Shown here one piece after another: positions 9,080 through 17,824 of a stretch of 64,000 bases of DNA. Source of the stretch: Halochromatium sp. (GTDB taxonomy: Bacteria; Pseudomonadota; Gammaproteobacteria; Chromatiales; Chromatiaceae). The notes beneath the pieces were generated by a model. That model saw only the letters and a list, made by a program, of their open reading frames with translations, made no database searches and was not told the DNA's origin. Position 1 is the first letter of the stretch. Each line of letters starts with the position of its first letter. Made by a program: the position numbers and the translations under genes. The stretch spans positions 39,684 to 103,683 of the forward strand of contig POWB01000019.1 in the NCBI GenBank assembly GCA_010912705.1. Direction: 5' to 3'.

Positions 9080-10557
9080 TACGGGATCATCCCTAAGGCT
9101 TGATTGACCCGCGCCAGCGCCTGGCCTTGTTCGGCGCGGCGCAGGGCGAGATCGAGATTGGCTTCGCGGGCGCGTCGCTCGGCAAGCAGCCACTCGGCGA
9201 GATCGGTCTCGCCCAGATCGAAGGCACGCTCGGCGACCGCCAGTGCATCAGCGGCCAAGCGCGCGCGGCGCTCGGCGACGTTTAGGGCCTCAGCGGCCCC
9301 GCGCCGGCCGAGCACCGCCGCCACCAGCTCGCGCTCGGCCTCGCGGCGCATCCGGTGCAGCTCAGCCAGGCGCTCGGTCACCTGCCGCTCGCTGGCGGCG
9401 ATCTCTGGTGCCGATTGGCTCCCGAGGCCGAACGGGATCGACAGCTCGAGCTGCAGTGCATCGTCGTTAGGGAAACCACGCGCTTCCCGCGTCCGTTTGC
9501 CGCCAAGACTCAAAATCGGGTTGCCGCGACGGTCGCTTTCGACCTGCGCACGCTCGGCGCGCGCTTGCGCCAAGGCGGCACCGGCCTCGGCGAGGAGCGG
9601 GTGATCCTCGGGTAGACCGCCAACAGCACCTTGCGAGCCTCCCTGGCTGGCAGCTGTCGGCGGCGCACTTGGCCAGTTCGGTGGCTCCGGTAGCCGCAGC
9701 CGGCCGGTGAGCTGCACATAGCCCGCTCTCGCCTGCTCCCAAGCCGCGCGTGCCGCGGTGAGCTCCGCCTGGCGGGCGAGTGTCTCCTGCTGCGCCGTCA
9801 GCAGGTCGAGCCGCGCCAGTTCGCCGGCGTTATGGCGCTTGGCGACCACCGCCTCGAGACCATCCGCGGCCTGGTAGGCGGCATTCGCCTGCCGCAGCTG
9901 GACCTCGGCAAGCTCAGCCGCCCAGACCGCATCACGTACCGCACCAGCAACCTCCCAGCGCAACAACCGCGCCAGCGCCTCAGCCCCCAGGCCGAGCGAG
10001 CTGGCCAGTTCCAGACGCGCACGGCGCTGACCCGGAAGCCATAGCGGAAGCTCGACCAGTGCCTCAAGCTCGTACCCACCCTCGTTGCCAGTGAAACGGT
10101 CCGAAACGCCTTTCAGGCGCAGGGCGGGATCATCCGCGGTCCAGGCACTGGCCTGACGACGCAACGCGTCGGCCTGACCGCGCAGCGCATCCGAGCGCAT
10201 CATCTGCCCGGCCTGCTGCAACGCACCCGCAACGGCCTCGGCGAGGGTGGTGGGTGGTGCCGCAGATGCTGCTTCCCGATCAGGATCAAACCCGGGACCG
10301 GCGTCAGACGCCAGCGCGGTTGTCGCAGCCAGAGGCAGAACCAGCATCGGCAGCAACAGCCAAGCTGATGAGACGCCCGCGCCCAACCGGCCAGTGCGCC
10401 GGACTCGGGGCACCGCTGGTAGCGCCGGCGCTTGCGCGATCGGGACAGACGCCGACGCACCCTGCCCCCACGCCTGCACAGGGGTCATCGCAAGCGCCCC
10501 GAGGGGCCGCCGAGCAAGGCGGGCGACTCGGTGCCAACGAATGGACAACTGACTCAT
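9079..10557 (-). CDS. TolC-family outer-membrane efflux protein (CusC/CzcC type)
   Basis: A 492-aa outer-membrane channel subunit. Repeated Ala/Leu/Arg/Glu-rich coiled helices (for example LRGQADALRRQ, ALAQARAERAQVESD) and TLAEAVAGALQQ near the start of the mature region match the OEP repeat. The N-terminus is long: ATG 10557 overlaps the cytochrome stop (ATGA), but the obvious signal segment (AWLLLPMLVLPLAATTALAS) lies at residues 65-84. The extra 60 residues may be a genuine leader or reflect a later start. It is translationally coupled on both sides within the operon. Confidence 0.9.
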   Translation of the reverse strand: MSQLSIRWHRVARLARRPLGALAMTPVQAWGQGASASVPIAQAPALPAVPRVRRTGRLGAGVSSAWLLLPMLVLPLAATTALASDAGPGFDPDREAASAAPPTTLAEAVAGALQQAGQMMRSDALRGQADALRRQASAWTADDPALRLKGVSDRFTGNEGGYELEALVELPLWLPGQRRARLELASSLGLGAEALARLLRWEVAGAVRDAVWAAELAEVQLRQANAAYQAADGLEAVVAKRHNAGELARLDLLTAQQETLARQAELTAARAAWEQARAGYVQLTGRLRLPEPPNWPSAPPTAASQGGSQGAVGGLPEDHPLLAEAGAALAQARAERAQVESDRRGNPILSLGGKRTREARGFPNDDALQLELSIPFGLGSQSAPEIAASERQVTERLAELHRMRREAERELVAAVLGRRGAAEALNVAERRARLAADALAVAERAFDLGETDLAEWLLAERRAREANLDLALRRAEQGQALARVNQALGMIP

Positions 10558-11252
10558 TTGCCCAGCGGTCGCTTGCGCCCCGTCACCATGCTGCGCGGCA
10601 GGTTCTCGCGGGTGACGATACTGGCGAAGACCACACCGGCGATGTGTAGGAAGACCAGCAGCAGGACCAGATTGGCGAGGACCTCATGCAGCTCCTCCCA
10701 GAATTCCTCGCCACCCGTGTGCTCGTCACGCTCGCCATACTCGCCACGCTCGCCATAACCTTCAGCGTCATCATCGGCCTGAGCCGGCGAGACCAGCGCA
10801 AAGGGCGCGGCTTCGCGGCTCAGCTCATCGGTGCTGACGAAACTGGCTAGCGGTCCGGCGTCTTCCTCGAGCGCGTAGACCACGAGTCCCGAGCCGACGA
10901 TCGCGAGCACACCCGCCAGCAGGGCCCAGACCATAACCGCACCCGCTGGGCTATGGCCGATGTGGCGGATTGCCTTGAAGCGGACCAGATCGAACAGGTA
11001 GGCCAGCACCGCCTTGAACGGAAAGACGAAATCGGAGAACCGCGCGTGCTGCGGACCCACAAAACCCCAGATGAGCCGCGCCAGGATCAAACCGCCGACG
11101 AGATAACCGGCCCAGACGTGGAGCAGAAGCACGTCCTCACTGAGATAGGCGACGAAGAAACCGACCGCGAGGGTCCAGTGGAAGACTCGGACGAAGGGGT
11201 CCCAGACCTGAATCGAGTCCGGCTGAGGGGCTGCATCGCTTGGATCGGACAT
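10554..11252 (-). CDS. Cytochrome b561-type membrane cytochrome, first gene of efflux operon
   Basis: A four-helix cytochrome b of the b561 / Ni-hydrogenase cyt b group. Potential haem-ligand histidines are seen in RVFHWTLAVGFF, LLHVWAGYLVGG, IRHIGHSPAGAV and VFLHIAGVVFAS, the usual diheme pattern. The start is set at ATG 11252 (MSDPSDAAPQ) with GAGAAG upstream, ten codons after an upstream in-frame ATG. A repetitive Glu/Gly/Tyr segment (GYGERGEYGERDEH) lies in a periplasmic or loop region. Its stop overlaps the TolC start, so it is made with the RND system. Electron transfer linked to metal stress is inference. Confidence 0.85.
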   Translation of the reverse strand: MSDPSDAAPQPDSIQVWDPFVRVFHWTLAVGFFVAYLSEDVLLLHVWAGYLVGGLILARLIWGFVGPQHARFSDFVFPFKAVLAYLFDLVRFKAIRHIGHSPAGAVMVWALLAGVLAIVGSGLVVYALEEDAGPLASFVSTDELSREAAPFALVSPAQADDDAEGYGERGEYGERDEHTGGEEFWEELHEVLANLVLLLVFLHIAGVVFASIVTRENLPRSMVTGRKRPLGK

Positions 11253-11359
11253 GGAGCTTCTCGCTTGGTCGCAGAGATTCACCCGTCTCCGGGCGGCCAG
11301 TGCACGGCCGCTCGCGGGTACAGGAGATTGAACGTGATAGCGAGAGCTTAATGGTCGAA

Positions 11360-11378
11360 GCTGAAACCAAGCTGAAAG
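11360..11378 (+). repeat. Direct repeat, copy 1
   Basis: GCTGAAACCAAGCTGAAAG matches the copy at 11871-11889 in 18 of 19 positions. The two copies, 511 bp apart, bracket the TauE remnant. Confidence 0.6.
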
Positions 11379-11492
11379 GCGACCATGGCTGGGCTGCAGA
11401 CCCCGCCGAAACCCTGGACCTCAGGGGCAAGGGAGCCTCCAGGTTCTGGGTCCTCGGACGTTGCCACGCCTCGGAATCGGGTTGCAAGCACT

Positions 11493-11777
11493 ATGGCAGT
11501 ATCATGCCACCCATCCCGACAGAAGGCGGCGTTGACGCTGTTTTTCCTGGCAGCGGGCTGCATCAGTACCGTCGCGCTCGCTGCCAGCGGTGTGTTGACG
11601 CCATCCGTCTTCGCATTGCTGCTCTGGTGCCTGCCGGCGCTGTTGATCGGTTCGATGCTCGGTGTCGTGCTGTACCGGCGGCTCGGTGTGCATGACTATC
11701 GGCGACTGGTGTTCTCGCTGCTGCTGGCGATGGCACTGGTGTTAATCTGGCGCGCGCTCGCTGGACTCGGGCGATGA
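11493..11777 (+). pseudogene. C-terminal remnant of a TauE/SafE sulfite-exporter-family permease
   Basis: From about ATG 11493 the frame reads SRQKAALTLFFLAAGCIS..., then TPSVFALLLWCLPALLIGS, RRLGVHDYRRLVFSLLLA and a final helix. This resembles the last three helices of TauE/SafE permeases (anion, especially sulfur-compound, exporters), which are normally about 250 aa. Upstream codons to 11385 are Pro/Gly/Arg-rich and not TauE-like. The N-terminal two thirds are therefore missing and the piece is probably non-functional. It is bracketed by a direct repeat. Confidence 0.55.
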
Positions 11778-11870
11778 CGCCTTCGATTCAGTTCGAGTCT
11801 CAAGCAACCGACGATTTGTCTTCATGATCTGGCCACGGCATCGACGCAAGGGATAATCGTAACAACCGAG

Positions 11871-11889
11871 GCTGAAACCAAGCTCAAAG
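11871..11889 (+). repeat. Direct repeat, copy 2
   Basis: GCTGAAACCAAGCTCAAAG is the second copy of the 19-mer at 11360-11378 and sits just ahead of the rtcB ribosome-binding site. Confidence 0.6.
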
Positions 11890-11912
11890 CAGGCTCAATC
11901 GAGGAGTAGCCC

Positions 11913-13109
11913 ATGACTATCAAACAAGTCATTACCGAAGGCGAGAAGCCGGTCAAGATCTGGACCGATGAGCTCGACCCGCGCTCGCGCGAGCAGCTGG
12001 TTAACATCTCCAAGCTGCCGTTCATCCATCACCATGTCGCCGCAATGCCCGATGTGCATGCCGGCATCGGCGCCACCATCGGCAGCGTCATCGCCACCGA
12101 TCGCGCCATCATCCCGGCTGCGGTCGGCGTCGATATCGGCTGCGGCATGGCCGCGGCGCGCACCTCGCTCAGTGCCGACCAGCTCGATGAGAAGCTGCTG
12201 AAGAAGATCTTCGACCAGATCAGCCGCGATGTCCCCGTCGGACGTAATCAGCACAAGGACGAGCGCGCCCTCACCGAGGCGGCCCAGCCCTTCACCGCGC
12301 CGCTCGCGATCCTGACCGAGAAACACCCCAAACTGCTCAAGGCCTTCGGGCGCTTCTCCAACTGGGTCAATCAGCTCGGGACCTTGGGTGGCGGTAACCA
12401 TTTCATCGAGGTCTGCCTGGATGAATCGAACCAAGTCTGGGTCATGTTGCATTCAGGCAGCCGTGGCATCGGCAATGCGATGGGGACCTACTTTATCGAG
12501 CTGGCCCGGCGCGACATGGAGCGCTGGATGATCCAGCTCCCCGATCGCGACCTGGCCTATCTGCCCGAGGGCACCGAGCATTTCGATGACTACGTCGCTG
12601 CCGTTTCCTGGGCGCAGGCCTATGCACGCGAGAATCGCGATCAGATGATGCAGCTGGTGTTGGCTGCCCTCGCCCGCCATCTACCGGCATTCCGGGTTAC
12701 CGAGGAGGCGGTCAACTGCCATCACAACTATGTCGAGCGCGAGCATCATTTGGGCGCCAACGTTTGGGTGACGCGCAAGGGCGCGATCCGCGCACGTGAG
12801 GGCGATCTTGGGATCATCCCCGGTAGCATGGGCGCACGCAGCTACATCGTACGCGGCAAGGGCAACCCGGAGAGCTTTAACTCCTGCGCCCACGGCGCCG
12901 GTCGGCGCATGAGCCGCACCGCGGCCGAGAAGCAGTTCACGCCGGCGGATTTGGCCGAGCAGACCCAAGGCGTGGTCTGCCGCAAGGACAAGGGCGTGCT
13001 CGATGAGATCCCCGGGGCCTACAAGGACATCGATCAGGTGATGGCCAATCAGACCGATCTCGTTGAGGTGGTGCATACCCTCAAGCAAGTGGTCTGCGTG
13101 AAGGGCTGA
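11913..13109 (+). CDS. rtcB: RtcB RNA-splicing ligase
   Basis: A Mn2+/GTP-dependent ligase joining 2',3'-cyclic phosphate (3'-phosphate) and 5'-OH RNA ends in RNA repair. The 398-aa protein has HHHVAAMPDVHAG, the metal-binding GVDIGCGM, GGNHFIEV, HSGSRGIGN and SFNSCAHGAGRRMSR, whose His is the guanylylated residue in the family. All expected metal ligands are present. GAGGAG lies just before ATG 11913. No rtcA, rtcR or archease gene is adjacent, so it may be solitary here. It is the short bacterial form. Confidence 0.95.
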   Translation: MTIKQVITEGEKPVKIWTDELDPRSREQLVNISKLPFIHHHVAAMPDVHAGIGATIGSVIATDRAIIPAAVGVDIGCGMAAARTSLSADQLDEKLLKKIFDQISRDVPVGRNQHKDERALTEAAQPFTAPLAILTEKHPKLLKAFGRFSNWVNQLGTLGGGNHFIEVCLDESNQVWVMLHSGSRGIGNAMGTYFIELARRDMERWMIQLPDRDLAYLPEGTEHFDDYVAAVSWAQAYARENRDQMMQLVLAALARHLPAFRVTEEAVNCHHNYVEREHHLGANVWVTRKGAIRAREGDLGIIPGSMGARSYIVRGKGNPESFNSCAHGAGRRMSRTAAEKQFTPADLAEQTQGVVCRKDKGVLDEIPGAYKDIDQVMANQTDLVEVVHTLKQVVCVKG

Positions 13110-13244
13110 GCTGGAATGACTGAGAGCGCGGCTTCTAGCTTCGCGGTCGTCTTAGGCTAGAATGCACTGTCATCCGCAACCAGATGCCTGCCGACCCGTT
13201 CCCTGGTGCGAGTGCGGCAAGCCCCCAACGAGAACCGAATCCGC

Positions 13245-14687
13245 ATGCAATGGGAACCCGTGATCGGGCTGGAGATCCATACCCAGCTCGCGACTCAATC
13301 GAAGATCTTTTCCGGTGCCTCCACGGCCTTTGGCGCGGAGCCGAATACCCAGGCCTGCGCGATCGATCTCGGTCTGCCCGGCGTGCTGCCGGTGCTGAAC
13401 CTGGGCGCGGTGCAGCGGGCGGTGCAGTTCGGGCGCGCGATCGGCGCCGAGATCGCGTCGCGCTCGGTCTTTGCGCGCAAGAACTACTTCTATCCGGATC
13501 TGCCCAAGGGCTACCAGATCAGCCAGTACGAGCTGCCCATCATCGGCAAAGGCAAGCTCGAGATCGTTCTCGACGATGGTACGCAGCGGACCATCGGTGT
13601 CACCCGCGCGCATCTTGAAGAAGACGCCGGTAAGTCACTGCATGAAACCTTCTCGGGCGCCGGCGGCGGGCTCACGGGGATCGACCTCAATCGTGCCGGT
13701 ACGCCGCTCTTGGAGATCGTCTCCGAGCCTGACCTGCGCTCGGCCGAAGAGGCCGTGGCCTACGCGCGCAAGATCCATCAGCTGGTGCGCTGGATCGGCA
13801 TCAGCGACGGCAACATGCAGGAGGGCTCGTTCCGGGTCGATGCCAATGTCTCGGTGCGTCGTCCTGGTGCCCCCTTCGGCACCCGTGCCGAGATCAAGAA
13901 CATCAACTCTTTCCGCTTCCTGCAGCGGGCGATCCTATTCGAGATCGAGCGCCAGATCGAGCTGCTCGAGGACGGCGGCACGGTGGTTCAGGAGACCCGG
14001 CTCTATGATGCCGACAAGGATGAGACGCGCTCGATGCGAAGCAAGGAAGAGGCCAATGACTATCGCTATTTCCCCGATCCCGACCTATTGCCGGTCGAGC
14101 TTGATGCGGCTTTCATTGAAGCGGCGACCGCCGATCTGCCCGAGCTGCCCGATGCGATGCGGCAGCGCTTCCGCGACGCTTTCGGCGTCAACGACGCGGA
14201 TGCCATTCAGCTCACCAGCAGCCGCGACACGGCGGCCTACTTCGAGACGGTGGTCGATCTGACCGGCGATGCCAAGCTGGCCGCGAACTGGATCAACGGC
14301 AGCCTGGCCGCAGCGCTGAACAAGGCCGGTCTCGAGATCAGCGACAGCCCCGTCAGTAGCGAGCAGCTCGCCGGGCTGATCAAGCGCATCCAAGACAATA
14401 CCCTCTCCGGCAAGATCGCCAAGCAGGTGTTCGAGGCGATCTGGGCCGGCGAGGGCGATGCTGATCAGGTGATCCAGGCCAAGGGCCTAAAGCAGATCAC
14501 CGACAGCGGCGCCATCGAGCAGATGATCGACGCCATCATCGCCGCCAACCCGCAGCAGGTAGAACAATATCGCGCCGGCAAAGAGAAGGTCTTTGGCTTC
14601 TTCGTCGGTCAGGTCATGAAGCAGAGTCAGGGCAAGGCCAATCCGCAGCAGGTCAACAGCCTGCTCAAGGCCAAGCTCAGCGGCTAA
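13245..14687 (+). CDS. gatB: Asp-tRNA(Asn)/Glu-tRNA(Gln) amidotransferase subunit B
   Basis: GatB of the GatCAB complex, which converts mischarged Asp-tRNA(Asn)/Glu-tRNA(Gln) to the amide forms. The start is ATG 13245 ([15 protein letters not shown], the canonical N-terminus) rather than GTG 13206, giving 480 aa. Visible are the GatB signature region ([19 protein letters not shown]), the catalytic core and the C-terminal YqeY-like tail domain. gatC and gatA are not adjacent in this window, unlike the common gatCAB operon. Confidence 0.95.
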   Translation: MQWEPVIGLEIHTQLATQSKIFSGASTAFGAEPNTQACAIDLGLPGVLPVLNLGAVQRAVQFGRAIGAEIASRSVFARKNYFYPDLPKGYQISQYELPIIGKGKLEIVLDDGTQRTIGVTRAHLEEDAGKSLHETFSGAGGGLTGIDLNRAGTPLLEIVSEPDLRSAEEAVAYARKIHQLVRWIGISDGNMQEGSFRVDANVSVRRPGAPFGTRAEIKNINSFRFLQRAILFEIERQIELLEDGGTVVQETRLYDADKDETRSMRSKEEANDYRYFPDPDLLPVELDAAFIEAATADLPELPDAMRQRFRDAFGVNDADAIQLTSSRDTAAYFETVVDLTGDAKLAANWINGSLAAALNKAGLEISDSPVSSEQLAGLIKRIQDNTLSGKIAKQVFEAIWAGEGDADQVIQAKGLKQITDSGAIEQMIDAIIAANPQQVEQYRAGKEKVFGFFVGQVMKQSQGKANPQQVNSLLKAKLSG

Positions 14688-14773
14688 GCCCGCTTGAGGA
14701 TGTTACGACTAGATCAATTTAATAAATAAATAAAAAAATTAACAAATCAATCGCGTGATCCTTGCCTGTCAGC

Positions 14774-15865
14774 TCATATCGATTCATTAACCGCGAGCCC
14801 CACTGCCGAACGCTGTCGCCGCTTCAACCACCGATAGAAGCCAGGGATACGGCTCTGCAGAAGTAAATAGGCTAGGAAGGTAAGCAGAGCTATAGCAAAC
14901 AGCGCGGACTCACTCATCTGCAGTTCGTTCGCCATCAAACCGAAGGCTGCGAGGAGCAGCGCGAGTGAGAGGATCATGACTAATGCGACCCTTGTGCTTC
15001 CAGTCATCCGAGTAAGGAGGTGGTGGAGGTGACCGCGATCAGCTTTAAATGGCGACGCGCGTCGAAGCATTCGCCGCCCCATCACACTTAGGGTGTCCAT
15101 CAGTGGAATGGCGATCAGCCAAAGCGCGCCGACTGGCGTCAGTCCAGCAGGCGCCTGAGAAGAAGCGTCGATCAATGCCCAAGCAACAATATAACCGAGC
15201 AGCAAACTACCGGCATCGCCGAGGAAGACCTTACGACCGCGGAAGCCGGGTGCTTCAAGATTGCAGGCGAGATAAGGCAGCATTGCAGCAAACAAGATAG
15301 GCAGCAGCAATGCCAGGGTCTCAGACTGCGGAGGTAGTACCATTAACACACCGGCAATGTTGATAAGCACGAGTCCGCCCGCAAGTCCGTCGATACCATC
15401 GGTCATGTTGATAGCATTGATCAAGCCAACAATCGCGAAGATCGTCAGTGGTGCGGCCAAATGGCCTAGCTCAAGCGGACCTATACCGATTAGATCACCA
15501 AGGGAGCTTAGTGTAATGTCGCCACCAATCGTTAAGATTGATGCGGCGACAATCTGGGCGAAAAGCCGGATTCGATAACCCAGATTGAAGCGATCGTCGA
15601 TGAGTCCAACGATGACGAGCACCGCTCCACCCAGCAGTCCGTAGCCAAACTCGATGCTCGGCTGTCCATAGAGCAGCACTGCGGTCAGAACCGCTGTAAA
15701 GATTGCGATGCCGCCAACTGGGGCAACGGCATGACTGTGTATCTTTCGCCGCTCGCTCGGATGATCAAGCAGCCCAAGCCGTGGTGCAAGCTTGTGAAAA
15801 ACAAAGTGTGCCGCCGTGCTGATGGCTGCTGTCGTGATCAGCGCTATGCCTAAATTCACGGCCAT
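14774..15865 (-). CDS. wecA: WecA-like undecaprenyl-phosphate GlcNAc/sugar-1-phosphate transferase
   Basis: A polytopic membrane enzyme of the MraY/WecA superfamily that starts surface-polysaccharide synthesis by moving a sugar-1-phosphate from a UDP-sugar to undecaprenyl phosphate. Key motifs are GLIDDRFNLGYRIRL (Asp pair), NAINMTDGIDGLAGG, KVFLGDAGSLLLGY and the C-terminal DRGHLHHLLTR typical of WecA. The 363-aa length is normal. It is first of the lower-GC block and lies 8 bp from the unknown gene upstream on the same strand, suggesting an operon. The exact sugar is not determined. Confidence 0.85.
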   Translation of the reverse strand: MAVNLGIALITTAAISTAAHFVFHKLAPRLGLLDHPSERRKIHSHAVAPVGGIAIFTAVLTAVLLYGQPSIEFGYGLLGGAVLVIVGLIDDRFNLGYRIRLFAQIVAASILTIGGDITLSSLGDLIGIGPLELGHLAAPLTIFAIVGLINAINMTDGIDGLAGGLVLINIAGVLMVLPPQSETLALLLPILFAAMLPYLACNLEAPGFRGRKVFLGDAGSLLLGYIVAWALIDASSQAPAGLTPVGALWLIAIPLMDTLSVMGRRMLRRASPFKADRGHLHHLLTRMTGSTRVALVMILSLALLLAAFGLMANELQMSESALFAIALLTFLAYLLLQSRIPGFYRWLKRRQRSAVGLAVNESI

Positions 15866-15873
15866 GCCTCTCT

Positions 15874-16506
15874 CTAGATAACCCTTGAGATTTCATCATT
15901 TGCACCTGAATCGCTTTCCGGTGCTGATGGACTCGCTACCTTCCGGTTGCGAAGTTGGCTGAAGATTGGCCCTTGGATGTCGAGATAATCGATAGCGAGA
16001 TAAGCCCCACGATTAATGACTAAAGCATGGCCTTGAGGGTCGACAATCTTCTCGACTTGAGCATTAAGCTCGCCATTCCCTAGATATTTGCTGCTAATTT
16101 CAGCGATAATGTTATTCCTTTCTTGGTCGCTGGTATAACGGAAAGTACGCCTTGCGTAGAAGAGCCTACCCTCCCGAAAATGGAACTCGACGCGAGCCTT
16201 GTAGTTCGAAATAATTTTACGGTAAAAAAGCAGTTGCTCCGTCAGCGTATCCTGTAGTTTTAGTTTGTGATTAGGCTTGCCGAGCATTCGCGTCAGGTCG
16301 CGCGTTGAGCTATTAAAGGACAGGTTTTGGTATGGATATATCAAGATACTGCTGAGCTTCGCAGCACGCGCATCTGACTGCGCTATCAACTCGTGATAGA
16401 CATCGATATAGAGATAATATTCAAGCAACTCCACAGACACTGATGGCCGCACATGAGCCTTTTGGTGCTGTCTTACCCCAAAAACATTTGCAAATCCAGA
16501 TAACAT
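15874..16506 (-). CDS. Hypothetical protein between polysaccharide genes
   Basis: A 210-aa soluble protein with no signal peptide or membrane helix. Features are an aromatic N-terminal part (LLEYYLYIDVYHELI), a segment with TRDLTRMLGKPNHKLKLQD, then alternating beta-type strands (ARVEFHFREGRLFYARRTFRY) and a polar, Ser-rich tail. The GKP followed by strand-coil pattern recalls SmpA-like or BLIP-like folds, but this is only a resemblance. It lies between the PilZ-fused sugar transferase and wecA on the same strand. Codon and base usage are more AT-rich than the flanking core genes. Confidence 0.6.
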   Translation of the reverse strand: MLSGFANVFGVRQHQKAHVRPSVSVELLEYYLYIDVYHELIAQSDARAAKLSSILIYPYQNLSFNSSTRDLTRMLGKPNHKLKLQDTLTEQLLFYRKIISNYKARVEFHFREGRLFYARRTFRYTSDQERNNIIAEISSKYLGNGELNAQVEKIVDPQGHALVINRGAYLAIDYLDIQGPIFSQLRNRKVASPSAPESDSGANDEISRVI

Positions 16507-16589
16507 CGAAAGTCACTCTCCCTATATCATTTTCAATGATTTAAGTTGTAATCCTGCCAACTATTCTGCTGAATCCTATATTGTTTCAG

Positions 16590-17690
16590 TCAAGAAATGC
16601 TAGACGCAAGAAAATACTTTTGTAGCTTAAACGCATTCAGCGGTGTCAGCGGCTCAATCCGAATGACATACCCTAACTGCTGCTCATCGTCAAGAGGAGG
16701 CCGCATCATTAGGATCGTACCGAGACAGCGTACTGTCCGCTGCTTGCGGGGCCGGTTTTGTGCATTGGGCGCGAGTCGTGTCAAGCGCAGTCGAACATGA
16801 ACCTCCGTAAGTGCATGCTCGCACTCAACAAGAATTGCCTCCTCGTTCAAATCAATGAGTCGACAGGGCAATTCCTCTCTATCATCAGGGGCAGCGGCGC
16901 AAAGATGAACAAGTGCGTCGGCACAGGCAGTGCGTCGCAGCCTTCGGCGCTCTTGACTCAGGCTACCTCCCAGTATCCGTCGCCCACTTGAAACCAGCAG
17001 AAGCCGAGTGGTCGCCAGACCTTTCACGACCAGCGCCATGATGGAATAGCCAAATAGGCTAATATCTTGAGTCACACTGCGCTGTCTTAGCGTGAAATGC
17101 GCATCGATCAAAGAGCGGAGCCGTTTTGGCGCACTATGCGGCGTAAAAATCTGAGCATAACCAAACACACCGGGCCGGACCTGAAATCGTAGGTCATAGC
17201 CCTCAAGATCTTTGCAATAGCGTTCATAGATCTCAGGGCGTTCCGGCCGCGGACCGATGATATTCATCTCACCCTTCAAGACATTGATCAGCTGAGGCAG
17301 TTCATCGAGGCGCGTCTCACGCATGAATGATCCGATGGGTGTTTCGAGTTTTTGCTTTTGCGTGAGAAGCTCTGCGCCTACGATTTGATGAGCGTCGATT
17401 CGCAAAGTGCGAAACTTATACATCCAATACGGTTTTTTATGGAGACCAAGCCGTTGGCCAGAATAGAGTACTGGCCCACTATCGCCTAGCTTGATCAGGA
17501 CCGGAATGATGATAAAGAAGGGCAGGGTCAGGCAGAGCAAAAGCAGGGAGCCAGCGATATTAAAAACGCTGTTCACGTTCAATTGCAGCCTATCTTGGGG
17601 ATGAAAATCGATACTATTCAGCCGTAACCTACCACAACAGTCAGTCCGGCTGCAGCGATTCCCGATCAACGGTAAGCCTTTGAAAAACAT
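16590..17690 (-). CDS. Bacterial sugar transferase fused to a C-terminal PilZ-like domain
   Basis: A membrane initiating glycosyltransferase of the polyprenyl-phosphate hexose-1-phosphate type (WcaJ/EpsL group). Residues 43-68 form a hydrophobic helix, followed by YKFRTLR (92-97) and the catalytic stretch RETRLDELPQLINVLKGE, then GPRPERPE near 147-154. After the transferase ends near 240 comes a PilZ-like domain (about 247-362). It has an Arg-rich start (RRRLRR, fitting RxxxR), CRLIDLNEEAILVE in place of the D/NxSxxG strand, and a final Tyr/Phe-rich helix. The second motif is degenerate, so c-di-GMP binding is plausible but not certain. A single-protein link between c-di-GMP and exopolysaccharide is inferred. 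Confidence 0.75.
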   Translation of the reverse strand: MFFKGLPLIGNRCSRTDCCGRLRLNSIDFHPQDRLQLNVNSVFNIAGSLLLLCLTLPFFIIIPVLIKLGDSGPVLYSGQRLGLHKKPYWMYKFRTLRIDAHQIVGAELLTQKQKLETPIGSFMRETRLDELPQLINVLKGEMNIIGPRPERPEIYERYCKDLEGYDLRFQVRPGVFGYAQIFTPHSAPKRLRSLIDAHFTLRQRSVTQDISLFGYSIMALVVKGLATTRLLLVSSGRRILGGSLSQERRRLRRTACADALVHLCAAAPDDREELPCRLIDLNEEAILVECEHALTEVHVRLRLTRLAPNAQNRPRKQRTVRCLGTILMMRPPLDDEQQLGYVIRIEPLTPLNAFKLQKYFLASSIS

Positions 17691-17707
17691 AGTCGTATTT
17701 ATGCAAA

Positions 17708-17721
17708 TTTTTGCGCAAAAA
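17708..17721. repeat. AT-rich palindrome upstream of sugar transferase
   Basis: TTTTTGCGCAAAAA, a perfect 14-bp palindrome, lies 18 bp upstream of the sugar transferase start in a markedly AT-rich stretch (17695-17750). TTTGCGC recurs near 17746. It may be a regulator site or part of the promoter. Confidence 0.4.
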
Positions 17722-17824
17722 ATTATTATCTTTATTTTTTAAAGATTTGCGCGCAGCTGACCGGGAATCACTGGTCCGGCTGTTGATACTGGATCTTAGG
17801 TGTAAGGGTATCTGAAATCAGTTA

